64,000 nt of DNA from Arhodomonas sp051195215 (GTDB taxonomy: Bacteria > Pseudomonadota > Gammaproteobacteria > Nitrococcales > Nitrococcaceae): the NCBI RefSeq assembly GCF_051195215.1, contig NZ_JBNAZM010000001.1:248001-312000 (forward strand), read 5' to 3'. Every line of letters begins with the position of its first letter. The stretch's first letter is position 1. Below are positions 8,485 through 17,461 of the stretch, in pieces. The notes below the pieces were generated by a model. That model did not search any database. It was given only the letters and a program-made list of their open reading frames with translations, and was not told where the DNA came from. Position numbers and translations under genes: made by a program.

Positions 8485-10776
8485 CTATTGGAGTGTGCAG
8501 ATCTCCTTCCAGCTGTTGCCGGTACCCGGCTCGCTCTGGGTCCACCATTTCGCTTCCCAGAGAATGCCATCGTGGATGAGCCGGTCGCCGCCCTTGGCGT
8601 GGGACGGATTCCCCTGCCAGTCGGTACGCGGCCAGTCCGGGTAGGTGTTGACATCGTCGGTCTCGATGCCCTGGTCGGCGCAACTGCCGGCGTCTCCGCC
8701 GCCATCACCGGTATCGCCGTCATCGAGCTGCGCCAGGGGCTTGCCCGGGAACTCGCTGGCGAGCGCATAGTCGGTGCCGCCGATGCGCACGGTGTAGTGA
8801 CCCGGCCCGGCGATGGGCAGATAGTACCGGACAGTCACGTCCAGGGACTCGCCCGGTGCAACCGACTTCCAGCCGGGAATGCTGAAGCGCACCCGGTGGA
8901 AATCGTTGAGCAGACCGCCGACGTTGTTGCCCGTGGGGTTGCTCCCGTCCTCGGTAACCGCCAGCCCCGCGCCGCTCTGGTCGGCGATGTCACCGCTGGT
9001 GGAGGTCGGCACATCGAACTCGAAGACCGTACCGCCAGGCAACGTGACCGCGGTGTTGTTCGTCACGCGCAGCGTGGGGCTGATGGGGTAGTTGTTGTCG
9101 CCGAGCGCGAAGTCAATGAGCTCCACGTCGATGGCCACCGCCTCCATCGGATCGGGACGGTTCGCATGTTCAGCAGCGTAAGGCGCCGCTGTGACGAACC
9201 CGTCGTAGGCAAGCGTGGTGAGGGTCTCGCCGAAGTAGTACTCGCCGCGGTCCTCGTGCCAGGCGTAGTCTCCGGCGAGCTCCCACATCATTACGCCGCC
9301 GAGGCCGTTGCGCTTGACGTAGTCCACCTTCTCAGCCATCGAGGTCTCGTCTTCCAGGGACAGGAAGACGTTCTTCTCGGCGTTCCACAGCCACGGCACC
9401 TTCGCGACCTCGTCGTAATGCCGGGTGTAGTCGCCGCTGAGCACATCGGCGGGATCGGAGGATGGCGTCAGCCCCCAGTCGGTGAGGTAGGCGGGCTCGA
9501 TGCCCTGTTCCAGGTTCTTGGCGTGCCACAACGGGTTGGAACCGGCACCAATCTCCTCACCGGCAGCGTCCTTGTCATGCCAGAGGTTGTCGATGCCCAC
9601 GGCACCCCAGCCGCATTTGTCGAGACCCTCGGCGCACTCGTTGCTGTCCGGATGCGGTGCCTCGCCCCACAGTCCGTTCTCGCCGCCGGAGACGCCCTGC
9701 CAACCGCGCGTGTAGTAAGGGATGCCGATATTGATCCGGCCCGGTGCCACGGCGCCCTGGAAATAGTGCACGGCCCAGTCCGTGTTGAGATAGCCGATGC
9801 CCCCGTACTGAGAGGTGGAGTAGACGTTCCACTCCTCGAGCTCGGCGTCTTCACCCGTGTCGTACAACGATGCGTTGTGGCCGACGAAACGGTTCCAGGC
9901 ACCATGGAGGTCGTACGACATGATGTTGATGTAGTCCAGGTAGCGGGCCACCTGGAAGGTCTCCATGCCCCGCAGGAGGTAGCCCGACGCCGGCGCCGCC
10001 ACGGTCAGCATGTAGTGGGTCTCGTCCGCCTCGCCGGCGGCATCGAGACGCTCCCGCAGTGTCCGCATCAGCACCTCGTAGGATGCCCAGAGCGCGCCAC
10101 GCCGCGGCTCGGAGAGATCGAAATCCGCCGGATTGCCGGCCTTCGACATCGACGTGGGGTACTCGTAGTCGATGTCCACCCCGTCGAACTCGTAGGTCCG
10201 CAGGAACTCCACCACCGAATCGGCGAACGTCTCGATGCCCTGGTGATTGATGCTGCCGTCGGCATTGGTGGTCATCTCGTAGAAGCCGGTGCTCTCCGCC
10301 CAGCCGCCGACGGAGATGAGCGTCTTCACCCCGGGATGATCGCGCTTGTACCGGGTCAGCAGATTGAAGTGGCCCTGGTACGGCAGCTCGGGGTCCATCT
10401 CGGCGCCCGGGGTCGACGGCCACGTCATCCCCACCGCGGGGTTGTCCGGCGCCGACGTGTCGCCGATGGAAATGCGGTTGTCCTCGCCGACCGAGGCGAA
10501 CGCGTAGTTGATGTGGGTGACCTTGTCCCAGGGGATATCGTCGACAAGGTAGGCGGGCAAGCCGTTGTTGCCATTTCGCCAGCTCGTGAAATAACCGATG
10601 ATGCGCCGGCCATGATCATCACCCAGCGTCTCGCGGCCGTCGCCGTCGTAGACCGCACAGTAGTTCGGATCGGCGTTGGGGCTGTCGTATAGCCCCTTGG
10701 GCTTGCAGTCCGCCGCCATGCCCTGCTGAGCGCCGAGCAGCGCCGCCAGACACAGCGAATACCTTAGCAATCGCAT
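8485..10776 (-). CDS. Secreted GH18 chitinase with C-terminal chitin-binding module
   Basis: This endo-acting chitin hydrolase is probably exported: the 763-aa product opens with a Sec signal peptide (MRLLRYSLCLAALLGAQQGMA, cut before ADC). The GH18 barrel spans about residues 45-560. It contains the SVGG substrate-binding motif and the catalytic D-x-x-D-x-D-x-E (DGVDIDYEY), with glutamate about 205 as proton donor. A beta-rich domain follows (about 575-690, with a TLRVTNNTAVTLPGG stretch). A short Asp/Gly linker leads to a CBM5/12 chitin-binding domain (DRLIHDGILWEAKWWT...W). AAGGAG lies 8 nt before ATG 10776; a GTG 9 nt upstream is too close to it. It is monocistronic, with a long leader. 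Confidence 0.93.
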   Translation of the reverse strand: MRLLRYSLCLAALLGAQQGMAADCKPKGLYDSPNADPNYCAVYDGDGRETLGDDHGRRIIGYFTSWRNGNNGLPAYLVDDIPWDKVTHINYAFASVGEDNRISIGDTSAPDNPAVGMTWPSTPGAEMDPELPYQGHFNLLTRYKRDHPGVKTLISVGGWAESTGFYEMTTNADGSINHQGIETFADSVVEFLRTYEFDGVDIDYEYPTSMSKAGNPADFDLSEPRRGALWASYEVLMRTLRERLDAAGEADETHYMLTVAAPASGYLLRGMETFQVARYLDYINIMSYDLHGAWNRFVGHNASLYDTGEDAELEEWNVYSTSQYGGIGYLNTDWAVHYFQGAVAPGRINIGIPYYTRGWQGVSGGENGLWGEAPHPDSNECAEGLDKCGWGAVGIDNLWHDKDAAGEEIGAGSNPLWHAKNLEQGIEPAYLTDWGLTPSSDPADVLSGDYTRHYDEVAKVPWLWNAEKNVFLSLEDETSMAEKVDYVKRNGLGGVMMWELAGDYAWHEDRGEYYFGETLTTLAYDGFVTAAPYAAEHANRPDPMEAVAIDVELIDFALGDNNYPISPTLRVTNNTAVTLPGGTVFEFDVPTSTSGDIADQSGAGLAVTEDGSNPTGNNVGGLLNDFHRVRFSIPGWKSVAPGESLDVTVRYYLPIAGPGHYTVRIGGTDYALASEFPGKPLAQLDDGDTGDGGGDAGSCADQGIETDDVNTYPDWPRTDWQGNPSHAKGGDRLIHDGILWEAKWWTQSEPGTGNSWKEICTLQ

Positions 10777-10803
10777 AATGCTCACTCCTTTGTCTCGTCC
10801 GTG

Positions 10804-10834
10804 ACGGTGGCGTCCCTATCGTCCCGGCCACCGT
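10804..10834. repeat. Inverted repeat in the chitinase leader
   Basis: ACGGTGGC at 10804-10811 is perfectly complementary to 10827-10834 across a 15-nt spacer. It lies 28-58 nt upstream of the chitinase start, inside the expected 5-prime untranslated region. It may be a leader hairpin or regulator site; nothing more can be said from sequence. Confidence 0.35.
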
Positions 10835-10952
10835 TCTCTCCTCCGGTTCGTCCGTTGCTGTTCGTCGCTCGTGCCTACACCTCCCGGCCCAATAGAAGAC
10901 CAGATACCATTAGTTCGATCCGCTTTTACCAGTGCAATCGATGACGAACCTA

Positions 10953-10981
10953 TTGATAGAACATTAACGACGCCTTTTCAA
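10953..10981 (-). promoter_or_regulatory. Candidate sigma-70 promoter for the chitinase gene
   Basis: Read on the minus strand, a TTGAAA -35 box (10976-10981) is followed after exactly 17 nt by TATCAA (10953-10958) as -10 box. It lies in a local AT-rich tract and would give a leader of about 170 nt. The match is 5/6 and 4/6 to consensus. This is a prediction only. Confidence 0.35.
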
Positions 10982-11333
10982 GGCCATAAAGAAACCAATA
11001 AATATCCTATAGACGGACAATCACGATATAGTGCCGCAAAAGGTATGGATTGGGTCGTTGCGTCGAGCACGACCCGTGGGCGCGCCGGTGGGCACACGCA
11101 TGGGGATGGAGGAGGGACTTACGCCCGCCGACGCGCACGCCACGATGCAGCGAGCGTCATGGCGTAGCACGAACAACGGCCGGAAAACGACGCGACGCTA
11201 CAGCGGAGACGGCGGGAGTCACCCGGCGACAGCAGGGGGCGTGATGAGGTGCCTATGGCAACGGCGCGCCGCCGCCGGGAGACACAGCGGCGGCATGACG
11301 CGCAGAAATGCAACGAAACGCCGATTCAGGCCA

Positions 11334-11609
11334 CTATAGCCCGATGCTGAACATGCTTTCGAGGTCGTGGCGGCTCTGCGCCCTGAAGGCGATCAGTGTT
11401 TCCGTATCTTCGATGTCCGGCAGATTCTGCATCTTCTCGGTCACGAGCTCGGCAAGGGCCTCGTTGCTCGGCACCCGGATAATCACCACCAAATCGTAGC
11501 GCCCGCCCACCGAGTAGACCTCCGAGACGCCGTCGATATCGGCCAGAGTGCCCGCCACCTCGTTCACGCGCCCACGCGCCGCATTCAGGAGCACGATCGC
11601 TGTAACCAT
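11334..11609 (-). CDS. Stand-alone AsnC/Lrp-type ligand-binding (RAM) domain protein
   Basis: The 91-aa product corresponds to the C-terminal ligand-binding and oligomerisation domain of Lrp/AsnC regulators, with no helix-turn-helix. The beta-alpha-beta-beta-alpha-beta pattern is clear: TAIVLLNAARGRVNEVAGTL, a GVSEVYSVGGRYDLVVIIRV core, then PDIEDTETLIAF. Stand-alone RAM proteins are known and are thought to sense amino acids or modulate full-length Lrp proteins. GGAGG lies 8 nt before the ATG. It is upstream of the chitinase gene in the same orientation but about 560 bp away, so probably a separate transcript. Confidence 0.85.
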   Translation of the reverse strand: MVTAIVLLNAARGRVNEVAGTLADIDGVSEVYSVGGRYDLVVIIRVPSNEALAELVTEKMQNLPDIEDTETLIAFRAQSRHDLESMFSIGL

Positions 11610-11801
11610 TCCCGGATCCTCCAGTGTCGATGTGTTTGCAAGGCGGCCAAGTCTACGCGCCCACGCTCCATTCTAGTGTCCTGTATCTGAATATCGTTGC
11701 ATGTCTGCGCGTCATGGCGCCGCTGTCGCTAGGCGGCGGCGCGACGGCATGATGTAGGAGTCAAGCGCACGCCAAGCGCCTCGAGTGAGCGGAGGCGGCA
11801 C

Positions 11802-11826
11802 AAAAAACCCCGCCACGAGGGCGGGG
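11802..11826 (-). terminator. Intrinsic terminator of the first betaine ABC operon
   Basis: On the minus strand a 7-bp GC stem (11820-11826 with 11808-11814, 5-nt loop) is followed by six T residues. It begins about 30 nt beyond the stop of the substrate-binding protein gene, at the end of the three-gene operon. Confidence 0.85.
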
Positions 11827-11855
11827 CTGTGTATCGCGACGCTGAGCGTGTCGGC

Positions 11856-12740
11856 TTACTCGACGTCGCCGGTCACCCAGTATTCGATCCGGGCCTGATG
11901 CTCCTGGATGTACTGGTCGACGGCTTCCTCGTAGGAATTCTGCTGGGCGTTGTTCATCGCCGCCTCGAGCTCATCCAGCGGGAGCTGCATGCGGGAGAGG
12001 AACATGGCGACGTCCACGTTATCCTGGTAGAAGCCCACGTGAGCGAACGCGTGGATGCGCTCCGCCTTGCCCAGCGTGCCCTTCGGATCCTCCAGGTAAC
12101 GCAGGTCATAAGCACCGAACATCCAGTGCGGATTCCAGGCAGTGGCCACGATCCACTCATCGCGATCGATGGCGCGCTCGAGGGCGGCGGTCATGCCCGC
12201 ACCGCTGGAGGACTGCAGATTGTAGTCATCCAGCCCGTATTCCTCGACCGTCTCGTTGGACAGCCGCATCAGGCCGGCCCCCGGGTCGATACCGGTGATG
12301 GTGCCGTCGAGCTTCTCGCGGACGCTGTCCTTCTTGAGATCCTCGATGGAGCTGAGCTCGCTCTCGGGAACGTACGCCGGAACCACCCAGCCCAGCTTCG
12401 CATTACCGTAGAGCAGGCCCAGATTGATGGCCTGGACACCGTCACTGTTCACCTGGTCCAGATAGTCGGAATGGGTGCCCGGCTGCCAGGACATCAGCAT
12501 GACGTCGATATCGCCCTCGCCAACCCCCTGGTACTGCGGTGCGATATCCGTCTGCACGAGCTCGACCTCGCGATCGAACCGATCCTCGATCAGTTTCTCG
12601 GCGAGCTTGGTGACGAACTCGGCATCGGACCAGGCCGTCCAGCCGATACGGACCGGGTCGTCGGACTGGGCATTGGCGTTGGCGACCATGCCCAGCCCCA
12701 GAACAGCGGAGACCATTAACTTCGAGGCTTTGTTGAGCAT
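11856..12740 (-). CDS. Glycine betaine/proline betaine ABC transporter, substrate-binding protein (system 1)
   Basis: This is a periplasmic binding protein of the ProX/OpuAC class that delivers quaternary-ammonium osmolytes to the ABC importer encoded just upstream. The 294-aa product begins with a signal peptide (MLNKASKLMVSAVLGLGMVANANA, cut before QSDDP). The mature part contains VRIGWTAWSDAEFVTKLAEK and DVMLMSWQPGTHSDYL. The tryptophans there (W in GWTAW and SWQPG, with later W residues) resemble the aromatic cage that binds betaine. AGAGGAG lies 7 nt before ATG 12740. It is the last gene of a V-W-X operon, 75 bp after the permease gene, and followed by an intrinsic terminator. Confidence 0.9.
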   Translation of the reverse strand: MLNKASKLMVSAVLGLGMVANANAQSDDPVRIGWTAWSDAEFVTKLAEKLIEDRFDREVELVQTDIAPQYQGVGEGDIDVMLMSWQPGTHSDYLDQVNSDGVQAINLGLLYGNAKLGWVVPAYVPESELSSIEDLKKDSVREKLDGTITGIDPGAGLMRLSNETVEEYGLDDYNLQSSSGAGMTAALERAIDRDEWIVATAWNPHWMFGAYDLRYLEDPKGTLGKAERIHAFAHVGFYQDNVDVAMFLSRMQLPLDELEAAMNNAQQNSYEEAVDQYIQEHQARIEYWVTGDVE

Positions 12741-12815
12741 TAGTGCTCTCCTCTTTTGCTTTTCCATGCAGTCAGATCGCGGCCGCGGTCTGCGGTCGCG
12801 TGCGAGTGAGATCGG

Positions 12816-13667
12816 TTACGTCTTGCCGCGCTTGCGCTGGCCGAAGCTCTGGGTGATCCGGTCGAGCAGGATCGCCAGGATGACCACACCGAGCCCGCCT
12901 TCGAAGCCCAGGCCCACGTTGAGTCGCTGGATACCGGTAAGCACCGTGTTACCAAGACCGCCGGCACCGATCATGGAGGCGATTACCACCATGGACAGCG
13001 CGAGCATGATGGTCTGGTTGATACCGGCCATGATAGAGGGCATCGCCAACGGAATCTGGACCTTGAACAGCAGTTGGCTGTCGGTACAGCCGAACGAAAG
13101 ACCGGCCTCGATCTTCTCCTTGCTCACCTGCCGGATACCCAGGTTGGTCAGGCGCACCACCGGCGGCATGGAGAAAATGACCGTCGCGATCGTCCCCGGC
13201 ACCTTGCCGAGGCCGAAGAAGATGGCCGCGGGGATGAGATAGACGAACGCCGGCATCGTCTGCATGAAATCCAGCACCGGCCGGACTATGTGCTCGACGA
13301 TGTCATTGCGCGCCATGGCGATTCCCAACGGGATGCCGATCACCAGTGCGACGATGCTCGATGCCAGCACCAGCGCCAGCGTCTCGACGGTTTCCTGCCA
13401 CAGGTTCATGCCCAGCAGCAGCGCCATGGAAACCAGTGTGAATACGGCGAACTTCCAGCCCACGCGCCACCACGCGATGCCCACGAGGACCAGCGCCAGC
13501 AACACCGGCGGCAGGAACATGAGGATATCCTCGAGGCCGTCGGCCACGAACCCGACGATGGCGGCGAAGGCATCCAGCAGCGGCGTGAGATTGTCCTGAA
13601 CCCAGTCGACGCCCATTTCGACGTATTCGCCGACGGGCAGATCGAAGCTCTCGGAAAATATGGCCAT
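12816..13667 (-). CDS. Glycine betaine ABC transporter, permease (system 1)
   Basis: ProW/OpuAB-type inner-membrane permease, 283 aa. An amphipathic N-terminal part is followed by about seven hydrophobic segments, starting with PPVLLALVLVGIAWW. The binding-protein-dependent transport signature is present near residues 180-210 (IEAGLSFGCTDSQLLFKVQ) with the usual EAA-like loop. The typical MQTMPAFVYLIPAAIFFGLG and NQTIMLALSMVVIASMIG stretches of this family are seen. It starts 6 nt after the ATPase stop, so translation is probably coupled. Confidence 0.92.
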   Translation of the reverse strand: MAIFSESFDLPVGEYVEMGVDWVQDNLTPLLDAFAAIVGFVADGLEDILMFLPPVLLALVLVGIAWWRVGWKFAVFTLVSMALLLGMNLWQETVETLALVLASSIVALVIGIPLGIAMARNDIVEHIVRPVLDFMQTMPAFVYLIPAAIFFGLGKVPGTIATVIFSMPPVVRLTNLGIRQVSKEKIEAGLSFGCTDSQLLFKVQIPLAMPSIMAGINQTIMLALSMVVIASMIGAGGLGNTVLTGIQRLNVGLGFEGGLGVVILAILLDRITQSFGQRKRGKT

Positions 13668-13673
13668 GTTGTC

Positions 13674-14870
13674 CTACCCCGTCCGGTCCAGCGTCTGCAG
13701 AATGGCGGTCTTGGAGATACTCCCGACATAGCGGCCCTCGCCGTCGACCACCGGCACGGGCCAGCGGCTCGCGGCGACCCGTCCGAGCACCTCGTGCAGG
13801 GACATATCGTGGGGTACCGCTTCGACCTCCGGGAGGAACGCTTCGGAGTAGTTGGGCTCCGGGTTGCTCTTCTGCAGCTGTTCGTTGAGGCTGTCGATGC
13901 TCACGGTGCCCTGGTAGACGCGATCCTTGCTGATCACCACCGCGAAGTCGCGGTCGTGCTGACGCAGGCGCTCCATTGCGGAGTGCACACTCACGCCCGG
14001 ACGCTCGATCACCGTCACCTGCTTGCGGGTGGCGATATCGCCGGCCGAGTAGACCTGGCTGACGTCGACGCCGTAGAAGAACGAACGCACGTATTCGTTC
14101 GCCGGGTTGCTCACGATCTCCTCGGGCGTGCCGACCTGGACGACGCTGCCGCCCTGCATGATCGCGATACGGTCACCGATGCGCATGGCCTCGTCGAGGT
14201 CGTGGGAGATGAACACCACGGTGCGGGCATGTTCCTGCTGGAGTGCGACGAGCTCGTCCTGCATTTCCGTGCGGATGAGGGGATCGAGCGCCGAGAAGGC
14301 CTCGTCCATGAGCATGATCGTCGGATCCGCGGTGAGTGCGCGGGCGAGTCCGACTCGCTGCTGCATGCCGCCGGAGAGTTCGTCCGGGTAGCTGTTGGCG
14401 TTGGCCTTCAGCCCGACCTGGGTGAGCGCCTTGAGTGCGCGTTTCTCGCGCTGCTCGCGGTCGACGCCGGCGACCTCCAGGCCGAAAGCGGCGTTCTCGA
14501 GAACGGTACGGTGCGGCATGAGCGCGAATGACTGAAAGACCATGCTCATGTCGTGGCGGCGCAGGTTGATGAGATCCTTCTTGCTCATCCCCGTGACGTC
14601 CTGCCCGTCCACGTAGACCTTGCCTCTGGTCGGTTCGATCAGGCGGTTGAGCATTCGCACCATGGTCGATTTACCCGACCCCGACAGCCCCATTATCACG
14701 AAGATCTCGCCTTCGTTGATCGTGAAGCTGGCGTCCTGAACGCCGACCGTATTACCGGTCTTCTCGAAGATCTCGTCCTTCTCCATGCCCTGATCCAGGA
14801 GCCGAAAGGCTTCATCCGGATCAGGGCCGAAGATCTTGTAGAGACCCTCGACGACGATCTTGTCAGTCAT
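13674..14870 (-). CDS. Glycine betaine ABC transporter, ATP-binding protein with CBS pair (system 1)
   Basis: ProV/OpuAA-type ATPase, 398 aa. Residues 1-270 form the ABC domain with Walker A GLSGSGKST, the LSGGMQQRVGLARAL signature and the Walker B stretch IMLMDEAFSALDPL. The C-terminal ~115 residues form a CBS pair (two beta-alpha-beta blocks ending YVGSISKTAILQTL), which in OpuA senses ionic strength. The internal ATG at 14870 gives the conserved MTDKIVVEGLYKIFG start; the frame is open 150 bp further upstream without homology. It is the first gene of the operon and is divergent from rlmL. Confidence 0.93.
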   Translation of the reverse strand: MTDKIVVEGLYKIFGPDPDEAFRLLDQGMEKDEIFEKTGNTVGVQDASFTINEGEIFVIMGLSGSGKSTMVRMLNRLIEPTRGKVYVDGQDVTGMSKKDLINLRRHDMSMVFQSFALMPHRTVLENAAFGLEVAGVDREQREKRALKALTQVGLKANANSYPDELSGGMQQRVGLARALTADPTIMLMDEAFSALDPLIRTEMQDELVALQQEHARTVVFISHDLDEAMRIGDRIAIMQGGSVVQVGTPEEIVSNPANEYVRSFFYGVDVSQVYSAGDIATRKQVTVIERPGVSVHSAMERLRQHDRDFAVVISKDRVYQGTVSIDSLNEQLQKSNPEPNYSEAFLPEVEAVPHDMSLHEVLGRVAASRWPVPVVDGEGRYVGSISKTAILQTLDRTG

Positions 14871-15245
14871 CTTGCACGTGGCCCTTAGTTGCTTGGAAAT
14901 ACTCGCCCGGAGCAGCACGCACGCGCCATCGCCCCGAGCGTCACACGGCCCACGATGCTTACCCGCAAGCCCATCACCCGACTCGTTGCGTCTGCCCCCC
15001 GGCGGGCGCCTCATAGGCGCCATCAATTGAAAACAGCTAGTTTTTCAGGTTAGGCAATCTGCGGTCGACACGCAAGCCGCTACAGCGTCGCCAGCACTTG
15101 CACGGGTATAGCGTGTCGCGGCGGCATTTGCCATGCCCCCGCACTCCACCATCGCCGCACTACCCGACCCGAGCGAGCCCATCGGATCACGGTTGACCAC
15201 GGCGCGGACCAATGCAATTATCCGCGCCCACACACGGAACCGCCC
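14871..15245. other. Divergent regulatory region between betaine ABC operon 1 and rlmL (375 bp)
   Basis: No gene is supported. The half nearer the ABC operon contains two inverted repeats: GGCGCC at 15005-15010 and 15016-15021 around TCATA, and TGAAAA at 15028-15033 facing TTTTCA at 15042-15047. Both lie about 135-180 bp upstream of the ATPase start and could be regulator sites for osmotic control. No consensus promoter boxes with proper spacing were convincing on either strand. Confidence 0.35.
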
Positions 15246-17402
15246 ATGCCCGCAGCCGATCACCCACTCTTCGTCACAACCCCTCGCAATCTCGAAGGAC
15301 TGCTCGCCTCCGAGCTTTCCGCCCTGGGCGCCGGGGATGTACGCGAGACCCGGGCTGGCGTGGCCTGTCGCGGCGACGTGGCCACGGCGATGCGCCTGTG
15401 CCTGTGGTCACGACTCGGTTCCCGGGTTCTCGCACAGGTCGGCGATACCGACGGCAGCGACGCGGACGCGCTGTTCCGGGGACTACGCACTCTCCCCTGG
15501 GAATACCACCTGCCACCGGAGGCCACCTTCGCCGTGGACTTCGTCGGCAGCAATGCCGCCCTCCGCGACAACCGGTACAGCGCCCGTCTGAGCAAGGACG
15601 CCATTCGCGCCCGTTTCGACGACCTGGGCCTCGCACCACCGCGTGCGCAGCCAGCCCACCCTGACATTCGCTGCAACCTGCGACTCGCCCGCGGGCGGGT
15701 GACCGCTTCCATCGATCTCAGCGGCGAGAGCCTGCATCGCCGGGGCTACCGCAGCAACAACGGCGAAGCGCCCCTCAAGGAGCACCTTGCCGCGGCCTTG
15801 CTCGTACGCGCCGATTGGCCGTCCATCGCCGCCCGCGGCGGCGCGCTCGTCGACCCGTTCTGCGGCTCCGGCACATTGCTCGTCGAAGCCGCGCTGATGG
15901 CAACGGACACCGCGCCGGGGCTACTGCGAGAGCACTTCGGCTTCCGTCACTGGTGTCTCGCCGATGCCGACATCTGGCGCGGCCTGATCGCCGAGGCCCG
16001 GGAGCGCGCGGAAGCAGGCCGCCGCAAGCAGCCATCGATCATGGGTTTCGACCGTGACGCCCGCGCGGTGTCGGTGGCCCGGGAGAACGCGCGGCGGGCC
16101 GGGTTCGCCGACGCCGTCGAAATCGTGCAACGCGCTCTCGACGACCAGCCCAGGCAGCCGATCGCACTACCGGCCGGACTGGCGATCACCAATCCGCCAT
16201 GGGGGCGGCGACTGGAAGCCAACCGCCCCGTGGAGCGGCTCTACATGCAGCTCGGCGACTGGGCCCGGGAAGCGCTGCCCGGCTGGCGGCTGGCGGTATT
16301 TACCGGCCACTCCCAGCTGCTGGCAGCGCTGGGACTGCGATCGAGCCACGTCTATCGATTCTACAACGGCCGCCTCCCGGCGCGCTTCGGTGTCTACGAA
16401 CTCTCGGACGCGCCGACGCGGGCCGGTGTCGACAGCACCGTCACTGCCCCGGCCGCGCTGGTCAACCGGCTGAGCAAGAATCTGCGCCACCTCCGACGCT
16501 GGGCGCAACGCGAACGCGCGGGCGCGTTCCGCATCTATGATGCGGATCTGCCCGAATACGCGGTGGCCGTGGACGTATACGACGGCAACGACGGGCGCTA
16601 TGCCCACGTCGCCGAGTACGCACCGCCGGAGAAAATCGCCCCGCGCAAGGCTGAAGCCCGACGCCGTGCCACCCTGGCGGCGGTCGCAGAGGCGCTGGCA
16701 CTGCCTGCCGAACGCGTCGTGCTCAAGATCCGGCGCCGGCGGCGCAGTGGCAGCCAGTACGAGCGCCAGGGCGATGCCGGGTTGACCACGGTCATCACCG
16801 AAGGCCGTGCACGCCTGAGGGTGAACCTGAGCGACCGTCTGGATACCGGGGTGTTTCTCGACCACCGGCCACTACGCCAGCGTATCGCACAGGAGGCAGG
16901 ACAGGGACGGTTCCTGAATCTCTTCTGCTATACGGGAGCCGCCACCGTCCACGCCGCTCTTGCCGGCGCCCGCACCACCAGCGTGGACCTGTCACGGACG
17001 TATCTCGGCTGGCTCGGGGAGAACCTGGCACTCAACGGCATCGTCGCCGACGACCGCCATACGCTGCTGCGAAAGGACTGCACGCGGTGGCTGGCCGATG
17101 GGGGGGACGGTACCCACTATGACGTGATCTTTCTCGACCCGCCGTCAGTATCGCGCTCCCAGGCGATGCGGGGTGATCTGGACATCCAGCGCGACCACGT
17201 GACACTCATCCGCGATGCGGCCGCCCTGCTCCGCGAGGGTGGCGTGCTCTATTTTTCCACCAATCGGCGGGGGTTCCGGTTCGATGCGCAGGCGGTGTCG
17301 GCAGCGCATCTGAACGCCGAGGACATCTCCGCTGCGACCATTCCACCGGATTTCAAGCGGCGTCCGGATATACACGCCTGCTGGCGGATCACCGCCGGGT
17401 AG
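15246..17402 (+). CDS. rlmL: Bifunctional 23S rRNA methyltransferase RlmL/RlmK (m2G2445 and m7G2069)
   Basis: The 718-aa product methylates two guanines of 23S rRNA. The N-terminal half has a THUMP domain (about residues 50-155) followed by a methyltransferase with SAM-binding DPFCGSGTLLVEAALM and the catalytic NPPWG motif. The C-terminal half is a second methyltransferase (FLNLFCYTGAATVHAALAG and FLDPPSVSRSQ). The fused length is that of gammaproteobacterial RlmKL. The upstream ribosome-binding site is weak. It is a single gene, divergent from the betaine ABC operon and convergent with the small unknown gene downstream. Confidence 0.95.
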   Translation: MPAADHPLFVTTPRNLEGLLASELSALGAGDVRETRAGVACRGDVATAMRLCLWSRLGSRVLAQVGDTDGSDADALFRGLRTLPWEYHLPPEATFAVDFVGSNAALRDNRYSARLSKDAIRARFDDLGLAPPRAQPAHPDIRCNLRLARGRVTASIDLSGESLHRRGYRSNNGEAPLKEHLAAALLVRADWPSIAARGGALVDPFCGSGTLLVEAALMATDTAPGLLREHFGFRHWCLADADIWRGLIAEARERAEAGRRKQPSIMGFDRDARAVSVARENARRAGFADAVEIVQRALDDQPRQPIALPAGLAITNPPWGRRLEANRPVERLYMQLGDWAREALPGWRLAVFTGHSQLLAALGLRSSHVYRFYNGRLPARFGVYELSDAPTRAGVDSTVTAPAALVNRLSKNLRHLRRWAQRERAGAFRIYDADLPEYAVAVDVYDGNDGRYAHVAEYAPPEKIAPRKAEARRRATLAAVAEALALPAERVVLKIRRRRRSGSQYERQGDAGLTTVITEGRARLRVNLSDRLDTGVFLDHRPLRQRIAQEAGQGRFLNLFCYTGAATVHAALAGARTTSVDLSRTYLGWLGENLALNGIVADDRHTLLRKDCTRWLADGGDGTHYDVIFLDPPSVSRSQAMRGDLDIQRDHVTLIRDAAALLREGGVLYFSTNRRGFRFDAQAVSAAHLNAEDISAATIPPDFKRRPDIHACWRITAG

Positions 17403-17411
17403 CGCCGACGC

Positions 17412-17440
17412 AAAAAAGGCCGACCCCGCAGGGCCGGCCT
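17412..17440 (-). terminator. Intrinsic terminator of the BCCT-small protein transcript
   Basis: On the minus strand a 10-bp stem with one mismatch (17431-17440 with 17417-17426, 4-nt loop) runs into six T residues. It lies 22 nt beyond the stop of the small unknown gene. In the other orientation the same hairpin may help end rlmL transcripts. Confidence 0.8.
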
Positions 17441-17461
17441 CAACGCGAAGCGCGGCAGGGT

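Larger units (their letters stand above)
10777..11333. other. Intergenic region upstream of the chitinase gene (557 bp)
   Basis: No supportable gene. From about 10890 to 11045 the base composition changes to distinctly AT-rich compared with the very GC-rich surroundings; this is where the candidate chitinase promoter lies. Nearer the AsnC-like gene there is a GC-rich inverted repeat (11268-11275 with 11287-11294) that could end that gene's transcript. The short open frames here lack ribosome-binding sites. Confidence 0.5.

Noticed and set aside
8374..10692. 772-codon open frame on the plus strand opposite the chitinase gene
   Set aside because: Antisense shadow of a verified gene. Its composition follows the GC-rich codon positions of the chitinase, it shows no domain motif, and it has no ribosome-binding site.
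10871..11339. Small plus-strand open frames in the chitinase upstream region
   Set aside because: No ribosome-binding sites, no protein-like hydrophobic pattern, and several mutually overlapping frames in the same stretch.
1805..11760. Short GCGTCATGGCG matches near 1812, 11156 and 11708 as a possible repeat family
   Set aside because: Identity is limited to about 11 bases and flanks diverge; in GC-rich DNA this is compatible with chance.
13074..14531. 485-codon plus-strand open frame opposite the betaine ABC genes
   Set aside because: Spans the junction of two well-supported minus-strand genes and is full of His/Arg-rich low-complexity sequence typical of antisense GC-rich frames.
14871..15026. 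N-terminal extension of the system 1 ATPase
   Set aside because: Low-similarity, Arg/Gly-rich sequence. Both paralogous ATPases share the M-T-x-K-I start at the internal ATG.
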